35,931 bases of DNA from Sulfuritalea sp. (GCA_016712985.1 JADJQA010000052.1:1-35931); one strand, 5' to 3'; counted from the first letter of the stretch, positions 8,401 through 16,608 are shown. The notes: generated by a model not told the origin, from the letters alone. Translations and numbers: made by a program.

Positions 8401-11203
8401 CTATCTGCCGCCCAGATGCAGCGGAATCGCCTCGTTGGCCAGCCATTTCTCGAGAAACTGAAAGTAGTACGGGTTGCCGTCCAGAACGCCGCTGGTACCA
8501 CCGGGCCAGATCGACTCGGCGCGCGGCCTTAGCGGTCTTGTTTCACCCACGAAGCGACGAACCGGCCCCGAGTCGAACATGAAGGAGTCAACATTCGCCA
8601 CTCCCGGATCGGCGCCGATCCTCTGGATCCTCAGCGAGTGGGTGGCAGCATCCACGGTCTGGAAGCCGCCATCCGTCGAGATGCCATTGAGGCCCGGCAG
8701 GGACGGCGGGAAGGCACCCCCCGCCGGCGGGATCGAGAACGGCTCACCCAGCAGGTGGCCGAAGACGATCCGGTGCAGTTTGCCCCAGCGGTAGTCCTCC
8801 TGATTCTCAGACTTGTTGAAGGCTTCCTTGAAGTCTTCGCTTGCCATCAGCTCGAGTGCCTGCTTGACGCTTTGCAGGATCAGGACATCGCGGCGATCGG
8901 CGGCATTGGCGACGCCGGGAACGACGAAGAAATCCACCCCGGACGCTCCCTTGCCACCGCGGGTGGCGAACCTGTCGAGGAGGTTCTTCAGCGCTGCCAG
9001 CGCGTCATCGTCGCCGGGCTTGGGAAAGGGCTTATTGGGATCCAACGAATACGAATCAAGCGTCGAATCGATGGTATTGGCGATGAAGTAGCTGCGCCAG
9101 ACGCTGTAGATCGATGCCGCCACGGAAGCATCGACGCTTGCGCGCCTCGGCCTTTCTCCGGCCGGCTTGCCGGCATCCCAGCCTTCTTCGAGGCCGGTAG
9201 GTGTCGAGAAATCCCAGGTCTTCAGACGGCCAACCGCCTCGGCAACACCGGAATCAGTCGCCAGTGCAGCCAGCGTAGCGTTGGCGCCGTTCGCCTTGCC
9301 GCGCTTGAACGCCTGCACGATCCAGGGAGTGAAATACTCGGCGTCGCGCAAGACGACATCGGCCTGGATGGCCTGCATCTCGTCGAACGAGATCTTGCGA
9401 TTACCGCGGCTCAGGTACTCCTGCAAACGCTGCGTGATGCGGCCGGCGCGAAAACCCCGGTCCCAGGAGTAGGCCAGATATAGCAGTCCGCCGCCTGGCC
9501 GCATCGTGTTGAGCGGGTTGTTGTCGAGCGTCAGCCCGGCCGGATCGTTGTTGGCGTTCACAAACCAGCCCGCCGGCGGATTCACGATCTTCGGCATTTC
9601 GGAGAAGGGCAGGATTTCGTAAGGCAGGCTCTGGCGCGGTTGGGGATTCTGCCTCGGCAGCCATTCATTGCCGCCCTGGCCGTCGCGGATGAACCACGGC
9701 GGCGCGCCAGTAACGGTGCCGGCCTGCAAGTCCTCGCGCAGAGGCATTTCGCCGGCGGTGAAGTAGGCGATGTTCCCCTTGTCGTCACCATAGACGAAGT
9801 TCTGCGAGCCGACGTCGAAGAACTGCAGCGCCGCCGCGAATTCGCCCAGATTGCTGGCGCGGTTGATCTTCAGGAAAGCATCGAGCTCGCGAGTTGCGTA
9901 GGACCCCACGTATTGCACGCTAAAGGCCTCGAGGGTGTCGGGATCGAACTCGAAGATCGGCCCGTGGCGCGGAACGATCAGCGTTACTCCGGGGGTCTTG
10001 GTGCCGCCATCGCCATTGAATCTGAAGACCTCGGGAATTGGGATCACATGCTCACGCTCTCCCTTGTACAAGCTGCTGAGGCCGCTCGGTGAAGTTGCGT
10101 CCGGCACCAACTGCTCCTGGAAGGTGTCGGTAACATCGATCAGGTTGTTCGTCGAGCCCCAGGCAATGTTGCGGTTGTAGCCCCTGGATGACGCCGACCG
10201 TACCGGGGAAACCGCTGCCGAAGACTTGCAACGCGCCGGGGATCTCGAGGCCCATCGGATAGAAGGTCGACGGCGTGCCGAGTTGCAGGTGCGGATCGTT
10301 GGCGACCAGCGGATGCCCGGTGTTCGTCAGCGCCCCGCTGACGGCCCAGAGATTCGAGCCATCGCGCTTGTTGCGATCGAGGATGCCCTTGAACAGGGGG
10401 ATCTCGCGGATGCGTTCGCGGTATCGCCGGGCCAGATCCATCGCCTGCGGCCGTAGATGCGATGCATGATGGGGCGCTGCCGCGTCCTCGGCTGCCGACC
10501 AGGGCCGGTGTGACGCGTCTGGAATGGTTGAGGCCGGATCGAATGGAGCCGAGCGGAAAAGATCCTTGGCAAACAGTTTCGATCCATCGAATCCGACGGC
10601 GCTTCCGACCGCGCTATAAGTCTGCGCCGCCACGGTACGGTCGCTGTCGAGTTCGAACGCCAGGCCGAAAGCGATCAGCTTGCCGATCACGACCGAGTCA
10701 ACCTCGGTCCACGGGGCGACGCTGTTCAATCCGAGGGCCCCGTACTCGGGTGGCAAGGGCTTCGACGCCGCCCAGGCATTCACTCCCTTCGCATACGCAA
10801 CAAGTGCCTTCCGGGTATCGGACGAGAGCGCGGGAAGCGAAAGCTCGGCGGCACGGCGCAGTCCAAGGGTGCGCAACTGGACATCGGTCTTCAGCGCCGG
10901 CGGGCCGACGAGTTCGGCGAGTGTGCCGCTGGCCAGTCGGCGGTTGCTGTCCATCTGGAACAGGCGGTCGCGGGCGTGGACCCAGCCTTGCAGGAAATAC
11001 AGATCGTCCTCGTTGCCGGCACGAACATGATAGATCCCGTTCGTATCGCGGATGACCTGCGCCCCGGGCTTGAGTCCGGGAATGACCAACGCGCCTTCGG
11101 CAGTCGATGCCTGCTGCGCCCACGATACACTAATCAACGACAGTGCCAGGACGGCGGCGCAGGTCTTGCGCACCAGCGTATTCTTGATGTGACTATGCTT
11201 CAT
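8401..11203 (-). pseudogene. Penicillin acylase family protein (Ntn hydrolase), frameshifted
   Basis: The start ATG at 11203 (after GGGGAG) opens a signal peptide (VRKTCAAVLALSLISVSWAQ). Next come the alpha chain (GIYHVRAGNEDDLYFLQGWVHARDRLFQMD) and the autocleavage site before Ser in RDG/SNLWAVSG, whose serine becomes the beta-chain nucleophile. The oxyanion motif LVANDPHLQL follows. After GTVGVIQG the frame breaks at the CCCC run at 10181-10184 (one extra base); the rest (NRNIAWGSTNNL, WFVNANNDPAG, and on to LANEAIPLHLGGR) continues in another frame. Removing one base restores about 933 codons. It would be an exported, periplasmic amidase acting on N-acyl compounds, possibly acyl-homoserine lactones. 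It may be decayed or a sequencing error. It splits ureB from ureC. Confidence 0.88.
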
Positions 11204-11704
11204 GGCTCTCCCCTTTTGTAGTTCTTCGTTTGCGCATCGCAGTTTCGATGCACTCCGGCGGTATCTCCAGCTCCGGGCCGTCAAGCCTGCTGCCCTGTCG
11301 CAATCCCTCAATCCGTTTCGGGCTTCCAGCCGAAACAACGGGAGCGTTTTCAGGATACGGGTACCCTCGACAATTATTCCCATACGCCATTTCGAAGTCA
11401 ATGGAAAATCATCACCCGCGCCGGCCTGACTCAGTTAAGGACGCCTCAAATGCAGCACAACCGGTCAGATCGTCCTATCTGTCGAGCCCGCATAGTCACG
11501 GTGCTGTAATGGCGCTGTAGCGGCGCTGTCATAGTCACCAGGCGCGACTCGATGTTCAACGCGAACCACACGAAGCGCCGAAATCGGCGGGGAAACTTCA
11601 GCACCCGATTGTTGCCTCGCCATCCTTTTCGGCCACGCCCATGGCCAACCGGCCATGCCGACATGGAGTTCGATGGAAACAAAATGACTATGCGAAGGAT
11701 GCTT
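11204..11704. other. Intergenic stretch between acylase and ureB
   Basis: This 501-base region holds the acylase leader and promoter (minus strand) and the sequence downstream of ureB. No protein family is recognised in its short open frames. Notable structures are the three 11-bp tandem CTGT repeats at 11504-11532, bracketed by two CATAGTCAC copies (11491-11499 and 11530-11538), and a CATGGCC/GGCCATG hairpin at 11640-11657. Confidence 0.4.
11504..11532 (+). promoter_or_regulatory. Three tandem CTGTNNN units at 11-bp spacing (Pho-box-like)
   Basis: CTGTAAT (11504), CTGTAGC (11515) and CTGTCAT (11526) are each separated by GGCG, giving a strict 11-base period, one helical turn. PhoB boxes are direct repeats of CTGTCAT at 11-bp spacing, and the third unit is an exact match. 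The spacers are GC-rich instead of AT-rich, and the units point away from the acylase gene, so binding by PhoB or another OmpR-type regulator is only a suggestion. Confidence 0.3.
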
Positions 11705-12013
11705 TCATTTCAGCCCTCCCATCACCTTGCCCTGAAAGCCGTAAACCTTGCGTTCTCCGGCGTAGTCGACCAACTCCACGGTGCGCGTCTGCCCCGGCTC
11801 GAAGCGCACCGCCGTGCCGGCGGCGATGTTTAGCCGCATGCCGCGCGCGGCGGTGCGGTCGAAGGCCAGCGCGTCGTTGGTTTCGAAGAAGTGGTAGTGG
11901 GAACCGACCTGGATCGGCCGGTCTCCGGTGTTGGCGACCTCGATGGTCACGGTGCGGCGCCCGGCGTTGAGTTCGATCTCGCCGGCTTCGATGTTCATTT
12001 CACCTGGAATCAT
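11705..12013 (-). CDS. ureB: Urease beta subunit UreB
   Basis: UreB is a structural subunit of the (UreABC)3 urease trimer. The 102-residue protein shows the family core: MIPGE near the start, NTGDRPIQVGSHYHFFETN, ALAFDRTAARGMRLNIAAGTA, VRFEPGQTRTVELVDYAG and ERKVYGFQGKVMG at the end. The ATG at 12013 follows GGAGG. UreA lies 176 bases upstream across a spacer with a dispersed repeat, and ureC is about 4.6 kb downstream, whereas the three genes are normally contiguous. A decayed copy of its tail at 8072-8215 marks the other edge of the insertion. Confidence 0.96.
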   Translation of the reverse strand: MIPGEMNIEAGEIELNAGRRTVTIEVANTGDRPIQVGSHYHFFETNDALAFDRTAARGMRLNIAAGTAVRFEPGQTRTVELVDYAGERKVYGFQGKVMGGLK

Positions 12014-12115
12014 TTCACAACCTCCGGAAACTGCCTAAAGTCGCGGCGGCAGGCGCGCCCACCGAAAGAGAGCCTCGTCACACCGGGGAAAGTCGGCGTC
12101 CGGATCTGCGAGCTT

Positions 12116-12142
12116 CTGGATTCCGGCTTTCGCCGGAATGAC
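12116..12142. repeat. Dispersed palindromic repeat, copy 2 (inverted orientation)
   Basis: The unit CTGG, ATTCCGGC, four bases, GCCGGAAT, GAC is the reverse complement form of the repeat at 3889-3915. It lies in the ureA-ureB spacer, which is unusually long for this gene pair. Confidence 0.7.
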
Positions 12143-12189
12143 GATTCTGGGATTTCGTGATTTTTCATGAATCCGTGCAAGCTCGCGCG

Positions 12190-12492
12190 CTAAACAATCG
12201 GGTTGTGCACGGTAACGAGCTTGGTACCGTCGGGAAAGGTCGCCTCGACCTGGATTTCGGGGATCATCTCCGGCACGCCCTCCATGACCTCGTCGCGCTT
12301 TAGCAGCGTCGTGCCGTGGCACATCAGATCGGCCACGCTCCTGCCGTCGCGCGCACCTTCGAGAATCCCGGCGCTGATGTAGGCCACCGCTTCCGGATAG
12401 TTGAGCTTGAGGCCGCGCGCCTTGCGCCGCTCCGCCAGCAGGCCGGCGGTGAAGATCAGCAGCTTGTCTTTTTCCCGAGGTGTCAGTTCCAT
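12190..12492 (-). CDS. ureA: Urease gamma subunit UreA
   Basis: UreA is the small gamma subunit of bacterial urease, exactly 100 residues as usual. Family sequence is visible throughout: MELTPREKDKLLIFTAGLLA, LKLNYPEAVAYISAGILEGARDG, VADLMCHGTTLL, VMEGVPEMIPEIQVEATFPDG and TKLVTVHNPI. The ATG at 12492 follows AAAGGAAG. It is the first urease gene in the cluster as seen here; ureD, which often precedes ureA in betaproteobacteria, is absent between it and the next gene. Confidence 0.97.
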   Translation of the reverse strand: MELTPREKDKLLIFTAGLLAERRKARGLKLNYPEAVAYISAGILEGARDGRSVADLMCHGTTLLKRDEVMEGVPEMIPEIQVEATFPDGTKLVTVHNPIV

Positions 12493-12645
12493 GGTCGCTT
12501 CCTTTCGCTATCTCGTCACCCCGGATGATATATCCAGAGCGCCGGCGCCAAGCACCCGAACGGTCATGTAGTGTCGAGCCCAGGCACCTCCGTGCACGAG
12601 GTCAGCGTTGCGGTGAACCGGGACTTGCCCGTCAACCCGGGCGCC

Positions 12646-13578
12646 TCAGACAATAACCTTCCCGCTCTGTTTGGCCACGCCAATCGTTGCTTCCACTCCT
12701 GAGTTGAACGAGACATAGTCCGATTCAATCCCGTCGCTGAAGATAACGCCGCTTTCCGGCATGAAGGAGCGCAGTTTTAGCTGATGCTCGGAATCGACCC
12801 GGCCGAATACCAGAGTCGCATGGGAGGAGCGGCTCGGGAAGGGCTCTCTTACCGCGAACTGAAGAAAGGATGCATCCCATGGCGCCGGAGCGTAGCTCTG
12901 AGTCCTGGCAGGATGGGCGAACTCGGAGGCAATGGCCAGAGATCCCATCACGACGCTCTTCATCCAGGCCGTGGATCCGAGCCCGGTGGATACGATCAGT
13001 CCGCTCGACGATTGCACCTCCTTCCGCTCGCCCAGTTCGATCTCGTAGTGTGCGGAGGTGTGGCTTTTCGGGCCGATAAAGAGATCGTTCACGGCAAGCA
13101 ATCGCTGACCGTCCGATAAGCTCGCCTCGGCCATTGTCACCACCTTGTGGGCAACTTGGTCGAGCATGACTTCCGGCACGAGTGCCGAGACATCCCGTGG
13201 TTCGAATGGCAACAGTATGCCGTCCCAGCGATACCGATCGGGATTGACGCCGATGATCGGCTGGCCATCCAGGTACTTCATTGTGTTGGCGACAAGTCCG
13301 TCCTGACCCAGCGCGACTACGACATCGTCCGGGGCGAACATGAAGTTGGTCAGGAAGCCGCGGTCGATTGCCTGATAGCGCCCGTGCGCTTCCAGGGCCG
13401 TTGTGACAGCTCGCTTCGCCGCCGCGTAGGTCTCGTGTTCGGCCAGGTAGTCGGAGAAGTCGGCGCCGAGGTGTTCCAGGTAAAACCGGGCCTGGGCCAC
13501 CGAGTGGTACTTGGCGACCAACTCCTCCAATCGAGTGCGACGGGTGATCAGCACCACCTTGCGCTCAGCGGTTGCCAT
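12646..13578 (-). CDS. NAD-kinase-fold protein, divergent
   Basis: This 310-residue protein resembles the NAD kinase/diacylglycerol kinase fold. The nucleotide loop reads VVVALGQDGLVANTMKYL (about 87-104) in place of the canonical GGDGT. Later segments match in order: GVNPDRYRWDGILLPF, AVNDLFIGPKSHTSAHYEIEL at the conserved Asn-Asp/Glu site, and SSGLIVSTGLGSTAWMKSV, equivalent to the kinase STPTGSTAY strand. The start at 13578 has GGAGG. It overlaps the end of the SPFH gene by 14 bases, so the two are coupled. Phosphorylation of NAD is possible, but the altered loop could mean another nucleotide substrate or a binding-only role. Confidence 0.78.
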   Translation of the reverse strand: MATAERKVVLITRRTRLEELVAKYHSVAQARFYLEHLGADFSDYLAEHETYAAAKRAVTTALEAHGRYQAIDRGFLTNFMFAPDDVVVALGQDGLVANTMKYLDGQPIIGVNPDRYRWDGILLPFEPRDVSALVPEVMLDQVAHKVVTMAEASLSDGQRLLAVNDLFIGPKSHTSAHYEIELGERKEVQSSSGLIVSTGLGSTAWMKSVVMGSLAIASEFAHPARTQSYAPAPWDASFLQFAVREPFPSRSSHATLVFGRVDSEHQLKLRSFMPESGVIFSDGIESDYVSFNSGVEATIGVAKQSGKVIV

Positions 13579-14611
13579 TGCGAACTTCCTCCCTTCTTTC
13601 GGCGGCAGGTAGCAGGGCCTGCAACAACTCCGGCGAAACATTGAGCTGGCCAATCTTCTCTGCTCGCTCGGCGATGTTGCCAAACGCCTGGGCGATCAAC
13701 TGGCCAGGTTGCATGCCGACTGCGGCCAGGGACTGCACCACTCGCGGATCCACCTTCTCCAGCGCACCCATGACCGAGCTGACGCGGTATGCCTCGGCTT
13801 CGGCAAGCGTGCGACTGTTCTCGCTGTGTTCTTTCACCCATGCCTTGCGCCGTTCCTCCAGAGTGATATCGGCCTCCATGTCGGCTTGCCGCAACTCCTG
13901 CTTGCGGCGCCGCAAACTGGCTTCCGCTTCCATCTGGGTTTCCCGAATGAGACGCTTCTTCTGCTCGACGGCCACCTCCGTGTCGAGTTCGTTTTCACGA
14001 ATTGCGCGCTCCTGCTCCACCGCGGCGTTGCGTCGGGCATAGATGGCTTCATCGGAAGCCTTGAGAATGGCTTCCCGCGCCTCTGCCTCGAGCGCGCGCG
14101 TGGTCTCCGGCGTTGGCTTGATGCCGAGAATCGACACACCGAGAATCTCCAGACCGAGAAACGCAATCTCCTTGTGCGCGGCAAGCCCCGACGAGATCCG
14201 TTCGGCTACCGACTCGGTGGCAAGCAGCGCCTGCTTGAGAGCCAGCCCGCGGATGGCCTGTTGGGTCAGCACTTCGACCAAAGCGAGCACCCGGGCCGCC
14301 AGTTTCTCCGGATCGTCCGATGCGTAGCCGGAAGCATCGGGGCGCAAGGCGTAGTTGAGCAGCGCGGCGGTCTTCCGTGGCTCTGCCACCCGGAAGGACA
14401 CCTGGCCCTGTACCGTCACCGACTGGAAGTCGTTCGTCAGCAGTTCGAAGATGAAAGGCTGATCCTGACTGGCGACGGGAACCGCCACCAGGGTGCACGT
14501 TGGCCGGTAGTAGAAGAACGACAGGCCAGCGCCCTCCCGTACGGCGCGGCCGGCGCGGTACTGGATCAGGAAGGTTGTGGGCTGGGCCTTGACGAATCCG
14601 ATGCCGAACAT
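13565..14611 (-). CDS. SPFH/Band 7 (flotillin-like) domain protein
   Basis: This 348-residue protein begins with an SPFH domain (FLIQYRAGRAVREGAGLSFFYYRPTCTLVAVPVA, then QSVTVQGQVSFRVAEP). A long charged coiled coil follows (about 175-270: EAEAREAILKASDEAIYARR, EQKKRLIRETQMEAEASLRR), and a flotillin-like C-terminus (PGQLIAQAFGNIAERAEKIG). There is no clear N-terminal membrane helix, so attachment would be peripheral or through oligomers. It is the first gene of an operon with the NAD-kinase-fold protein and is divergent from a NUDIX/NrtR-type regulator across a 160-base control region. The role is unknown; scaffolding of a nucleotide-handling complex is a reasonable guess. Confidence 0.85.
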   Translation of the reverse strand: MFGIGFVKAQPTTFLIQYRAGRAVREGAGLSFFYYRPTCTLVAVPVASQDQPFIFELLTNDFQSVTVQGQVSFRVAEPRKTAALLNYALRPDASGYASDDPEKLAARVLALVEVLTQQAIRGLALKQALLATESVAERISSGLAAHKEIAFLGLEILGVSILGIKPTPETTRALEAEAREAILKASDEAIYARRNAAVEQERAIRENELDTEVAVEQKKRLIRETQMEAEASLRRRKQELRQADMEADITLEERRKAWVKEHSENSRTLAEAEAYRVSSVMGALEKVDPRVVQSLAAVGMQPGQLIAQAFGNIAERAEKIGQLNVSPELLQALLPAAERREEVRNGNR

Positions 14612-14631
14612 GATTTGCCTCCTTTTTGCTT

Positions 14632-14654
14632 GTTAGTGGGCCAGTCCCACTAAC
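14632..14654. promoter_or_regulatory. Operator-like palindrome GTTAGTGGG/CCCACTAAC
   Basis: GTTAGTGGG (14632-14640) and CCCACTAAC (14646-14654) form a perfect 9-bp inverted repeat with a 5-base centre. It lies 21 bases upstream of the SPFH start, between two divergent transcripts, one of which encodes an NrtR-type regulator. A dimeric winged-helix repressor would fit this site. The palindrome is seen directly; the regulator is inferred. Confidence 0.5.
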
Positions 14655-14676
14655 TAAGTTGCACAGTACCCCTAAT

Positions 14677-14694
14677 GTGTTAGCCTGTCAACAC
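14677..14694. promoter_or_regulatory. Second palindrome GTGTT-N8-AACAC
   Basis: GTGTT (14677-14681) and AACAC (14690-14694) flank eight bases, just upstream of the AGGAGG ribosome site of the NUDIX gene. It shares a GTTAG core with the palindrome at 14632-14654, so it may be a second, weaker operator. Confidence 0.3.
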
Positions 14695-14771
14695 TCTCAG
14701 GAGGTACTCATGGCCAGCCCCGAATCAAGCCCGTTTCCAGCCCGCCGGACTTTCCGCGCCCCCTCACGACC

Positions 14772-15446
14772 GTGGATGTGGCGATCTTCACGGTGCGCCA
14801 GCAGCAACTGAGTGTGTTGCTGGTGCAACGCCCGAACACACCCGACGAACCCTTTCCGGGCCTTTGGGCCCTGCCGGGAGGCTTTGTGGATATCGACCGG
14901 GACCGCGACCTGGAGGCTTGTGCCCTTCGCAAGCTACGCGACAAGACGGCAGTGACCAGTCCCTACCTGGAGCAACTGGGTAGTTGGGGCAGCAAGGATC
15001 GCGATCCACGAGGGTGGTCGACGACGCATGCGTATTTCGCACTGATTCCCGACGCGGGGACACCAGAGGCGGGAGCGAATGCCGCCGACGCCGCCTGGAA
15101 CCCGATCACGGGAAATGGGGTAACGGTCAAACTCGCCTTTGATCACCGTGAAATTCTGGAGACGGCGATCGACAGGCTCCGCAGCAAGGTGGAGTACACC
15201 TCCCTGCCGGTGTACCTGCTTCCGACGGAATTCACGATGACAGAACTGCAGCGGATGTTCGAAATCGTGCTGGGACGCGAGGTAGAGAAAAGCGCCTTCC
15301 GGACACGAGTCTTTTCGGCGGACTTCATCGAACCGGTACCGCGCATGCGCGAGGGACAGCAGAGGCCGGCGCAGCTTTACCGACTGCAACGGTCGAGCGG
15401 GGTGGTGTTCTTCCCGAGGACGTTCAGTCCGAGAGGACACCGCTGA
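14772..15446 (+). CDS. NrtR-type regulator: NUDIX domain plus winged-helix domain
   Basis: The NUDIX domain (VDVAIFTVRQQQLSVLLVQRP, LWALPGGFVD, then a degenerate Nudix box ACALRKLRDKTAV lacking the REXXEE pattern) suggests an effector-binding rather than hydrolytic role. The C-terminal winged-helix region (VYLLPTEFTMTELQRMFEIVLGREVEKSAFR) is as in NrtR, which senses ADP-ribose and represses NAD-metabolism genes. The GTG at 14772 is the first start in frame, but the conserved N-terminus (DFPRPLTTVDV) begins upstream. An ATG at 14710 with an ideal AGGAGG is in another frame; adding one base between would give 245 residues. So the gene may be frameshifted in its first 20 codons. It is divergent from the SPFH operon. 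Confidence 0.82.
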   Translation: MDVAIFTVRQQQLSVLLVQRPNTPDEPFPGLWALPGGFVDIDRDRDLEACALRKLRDKTAVTSPYLEQLGSWGSKDRDPRGWSTTHAYFALIPDAGTPEAGANAADAAWNPITGNGVTVKLAFDHREILETAIDRLRSKVEYTSLPVYLLPTEFTMTELQRMFEIVLGREVEKSAFRTRVFSADFIEPVPRMREGQQRPAQLYRLQRSSGVVFFPRTFSPRGHR

Positions 15447-15464
15447 CATTCATGCGAATGTCAG
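15443..15464. terminator. Hairpin holding both convergent stop codons
   Basis: CTGACATTC (15443-15451) and GAATGTCAG (15456-15464) pair perfectly around ATGC. The stem contains the TGA of the NUDIX regulator (15444-15446) and the TGA of the ADP-ribosylglycohydrolase (15461-15463). It may serve as a shared end structure for two convergent messages, though no T-run follows on either strand. Confidence 0.45.
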
Positions 15465-16522
15465 TAGGGAGGAAGCAAACGCCGCAGGCCATGCGCGAGG
15501 ACAAGCACGAAAAACCCCATGTTTCGAAGCGCGAGCCCGGCTATTGGCAGCGGATGCGCTGCGCCTGGTTCGCCGCGCTGTGCTGCGCGCGCAGCCTTGG
15601 CGGCAAGGTCTTCCATCCATGCAACGGTCCGCGGCCATTCCACCAGGTCGTCGAGCCATTTCTGTGGAATGCCTCTCCGGCCGACACCCGCTCCGACGAT
15701 TGCGCCAAGCATCGCCGCCGTGGTGTCCGTGTCTCCCCCACAGCGGATCATCACCGTCACGGCTTGTGCGTAGTCGCGCGGATGCGAGAACCATGCATGC
15801 AGTACAGCGGGCACGCTGTGGTACATGTAGCCTGACACGCCCTTCGCGCAGTTGAGCGACTGCACGAATACCTCGGTGGGCTCGCCAGCGGTGGCGCTCG
15901 AATGGGCCCGCCTGGCGAGATCGACGAGTTCAATGCCCGCCGCCCCATGCGGCGCAGTGAGGCGAGCCAGGTCGGCGAGATATGCCTCGAACGCTTGGCC
16001 ACGCATCGAGCAACGCGCCGCCAACGCAATCGCCAATGCGCCGCACTCAGCCTTCGGGTCCGTATGCGTCAAGCGTGTGGCGATACGATTGAGCCTCGTC
16101 AGCCTTGCCTCGTCATCGGCGAAGCAAACGCCAAAGAGCGCGCTGCGCATTGCCGGTCCGTTTCCTGCAGAATGCACGCCTCTCCAGCCCGCCGGGACGA
16201 ATAGCCACAGCTTCAGAATAGATCGCAGCGTGGCCAGGCCGATCCCTGCAGGAAGCCCCGCCAGCCACCAGCGCAGACGCCGGACAAAATCGCATGTGAA
16301 TGATTCTTCATTGCCGCCCGATACGAGGATCGACTGCGCAATCATGCAGGTATGTTCTGTATCGTCCGAGCACAGGCCCTTACCAAACAGCAGGTGGTAA
16401 CCGTCGAGCGACGGAAACCAGCGTTTCTGGCGATCCCTGGACAAACCCTCGCAAGACAATCCGAGCGCATCGCCAACGGCAGTTCCAAGAATGCAACCTA
16501 TCGCTGCGTCAGATCGCGCCAT
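15461..16522 (-). CDS. ADP-ribosylglycohydrolase family protein (DraG-like)
   Basis: Members of this family remove ADP-ribose from proteins, or hydrolyse related ADP-ribose compounds, using two Mg ions. This 353-residue protein has the typical opening AAIGCILGTAVGDALGLSCEG, the metal motif CSDDTEHTCM, the middle segment NGPAMRSALFGV, THTDPKAECGALAIA, and the C-terminal metal motif MIRCGGDTDTTAAMLGA. Both acidic clusters are intact, so activity is likely. The start is the ATG at 16522, with weak ribosome site GGGACGGG; a GTG at 16552 would add ten residues. It converges on the NUDIX/NrtR-type gene, and both stops share one hairpin. The context suggests a role in NAD or ADP-ribose turnover. Confidence 0.9.
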   Translation of the reverse strand: MARSDAAIGCILGTAVGDALGLSCEGLSRDRQKRWFPSLDGYHLLFGKGLCSDDTEHTCMIAQSILVSGGNEESFTCDFVRRLRWWLAGLPAGIGLATLRSILKLWLFVPAGWRGVHSAGNGPAMRSALFGVCFADDEARLTRLNRIATRLTHTDPKAECGALAIALAARCSMRGQAFEAYLADLARLTAPHGAAGIELVDLARRAHSSATAGEPTEVFVQSLNCAKGVSGYMYHSVPAVLHAWFSHPRDYAQAVTVMIRCGGDTDTTAAMLGAIVGAGVGRRGIPQKWLDDLVEWPRTVAWMEDLAAKAARAAQRGEPGAAHPLPIAGLALRNMGFFVLVLAHGLRRLLPPY

Positions 16523-16608
16523 CACCCGTCCCGTTTCCCAGCAGAAAAGCACAGGTATTCATTTGAACCACATGGAAGTCAATACCGTCAAACTGCCCGA
16601 CAGCGGCC

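Noticed and set aside
11446..11682. 78-codon minus-strand frame between ureB and the acylase
   Set aside because: Arg-rich product without domain; it runs through the tandem CTGT repeats. A transposase remnant was considered, but no motif supports it.
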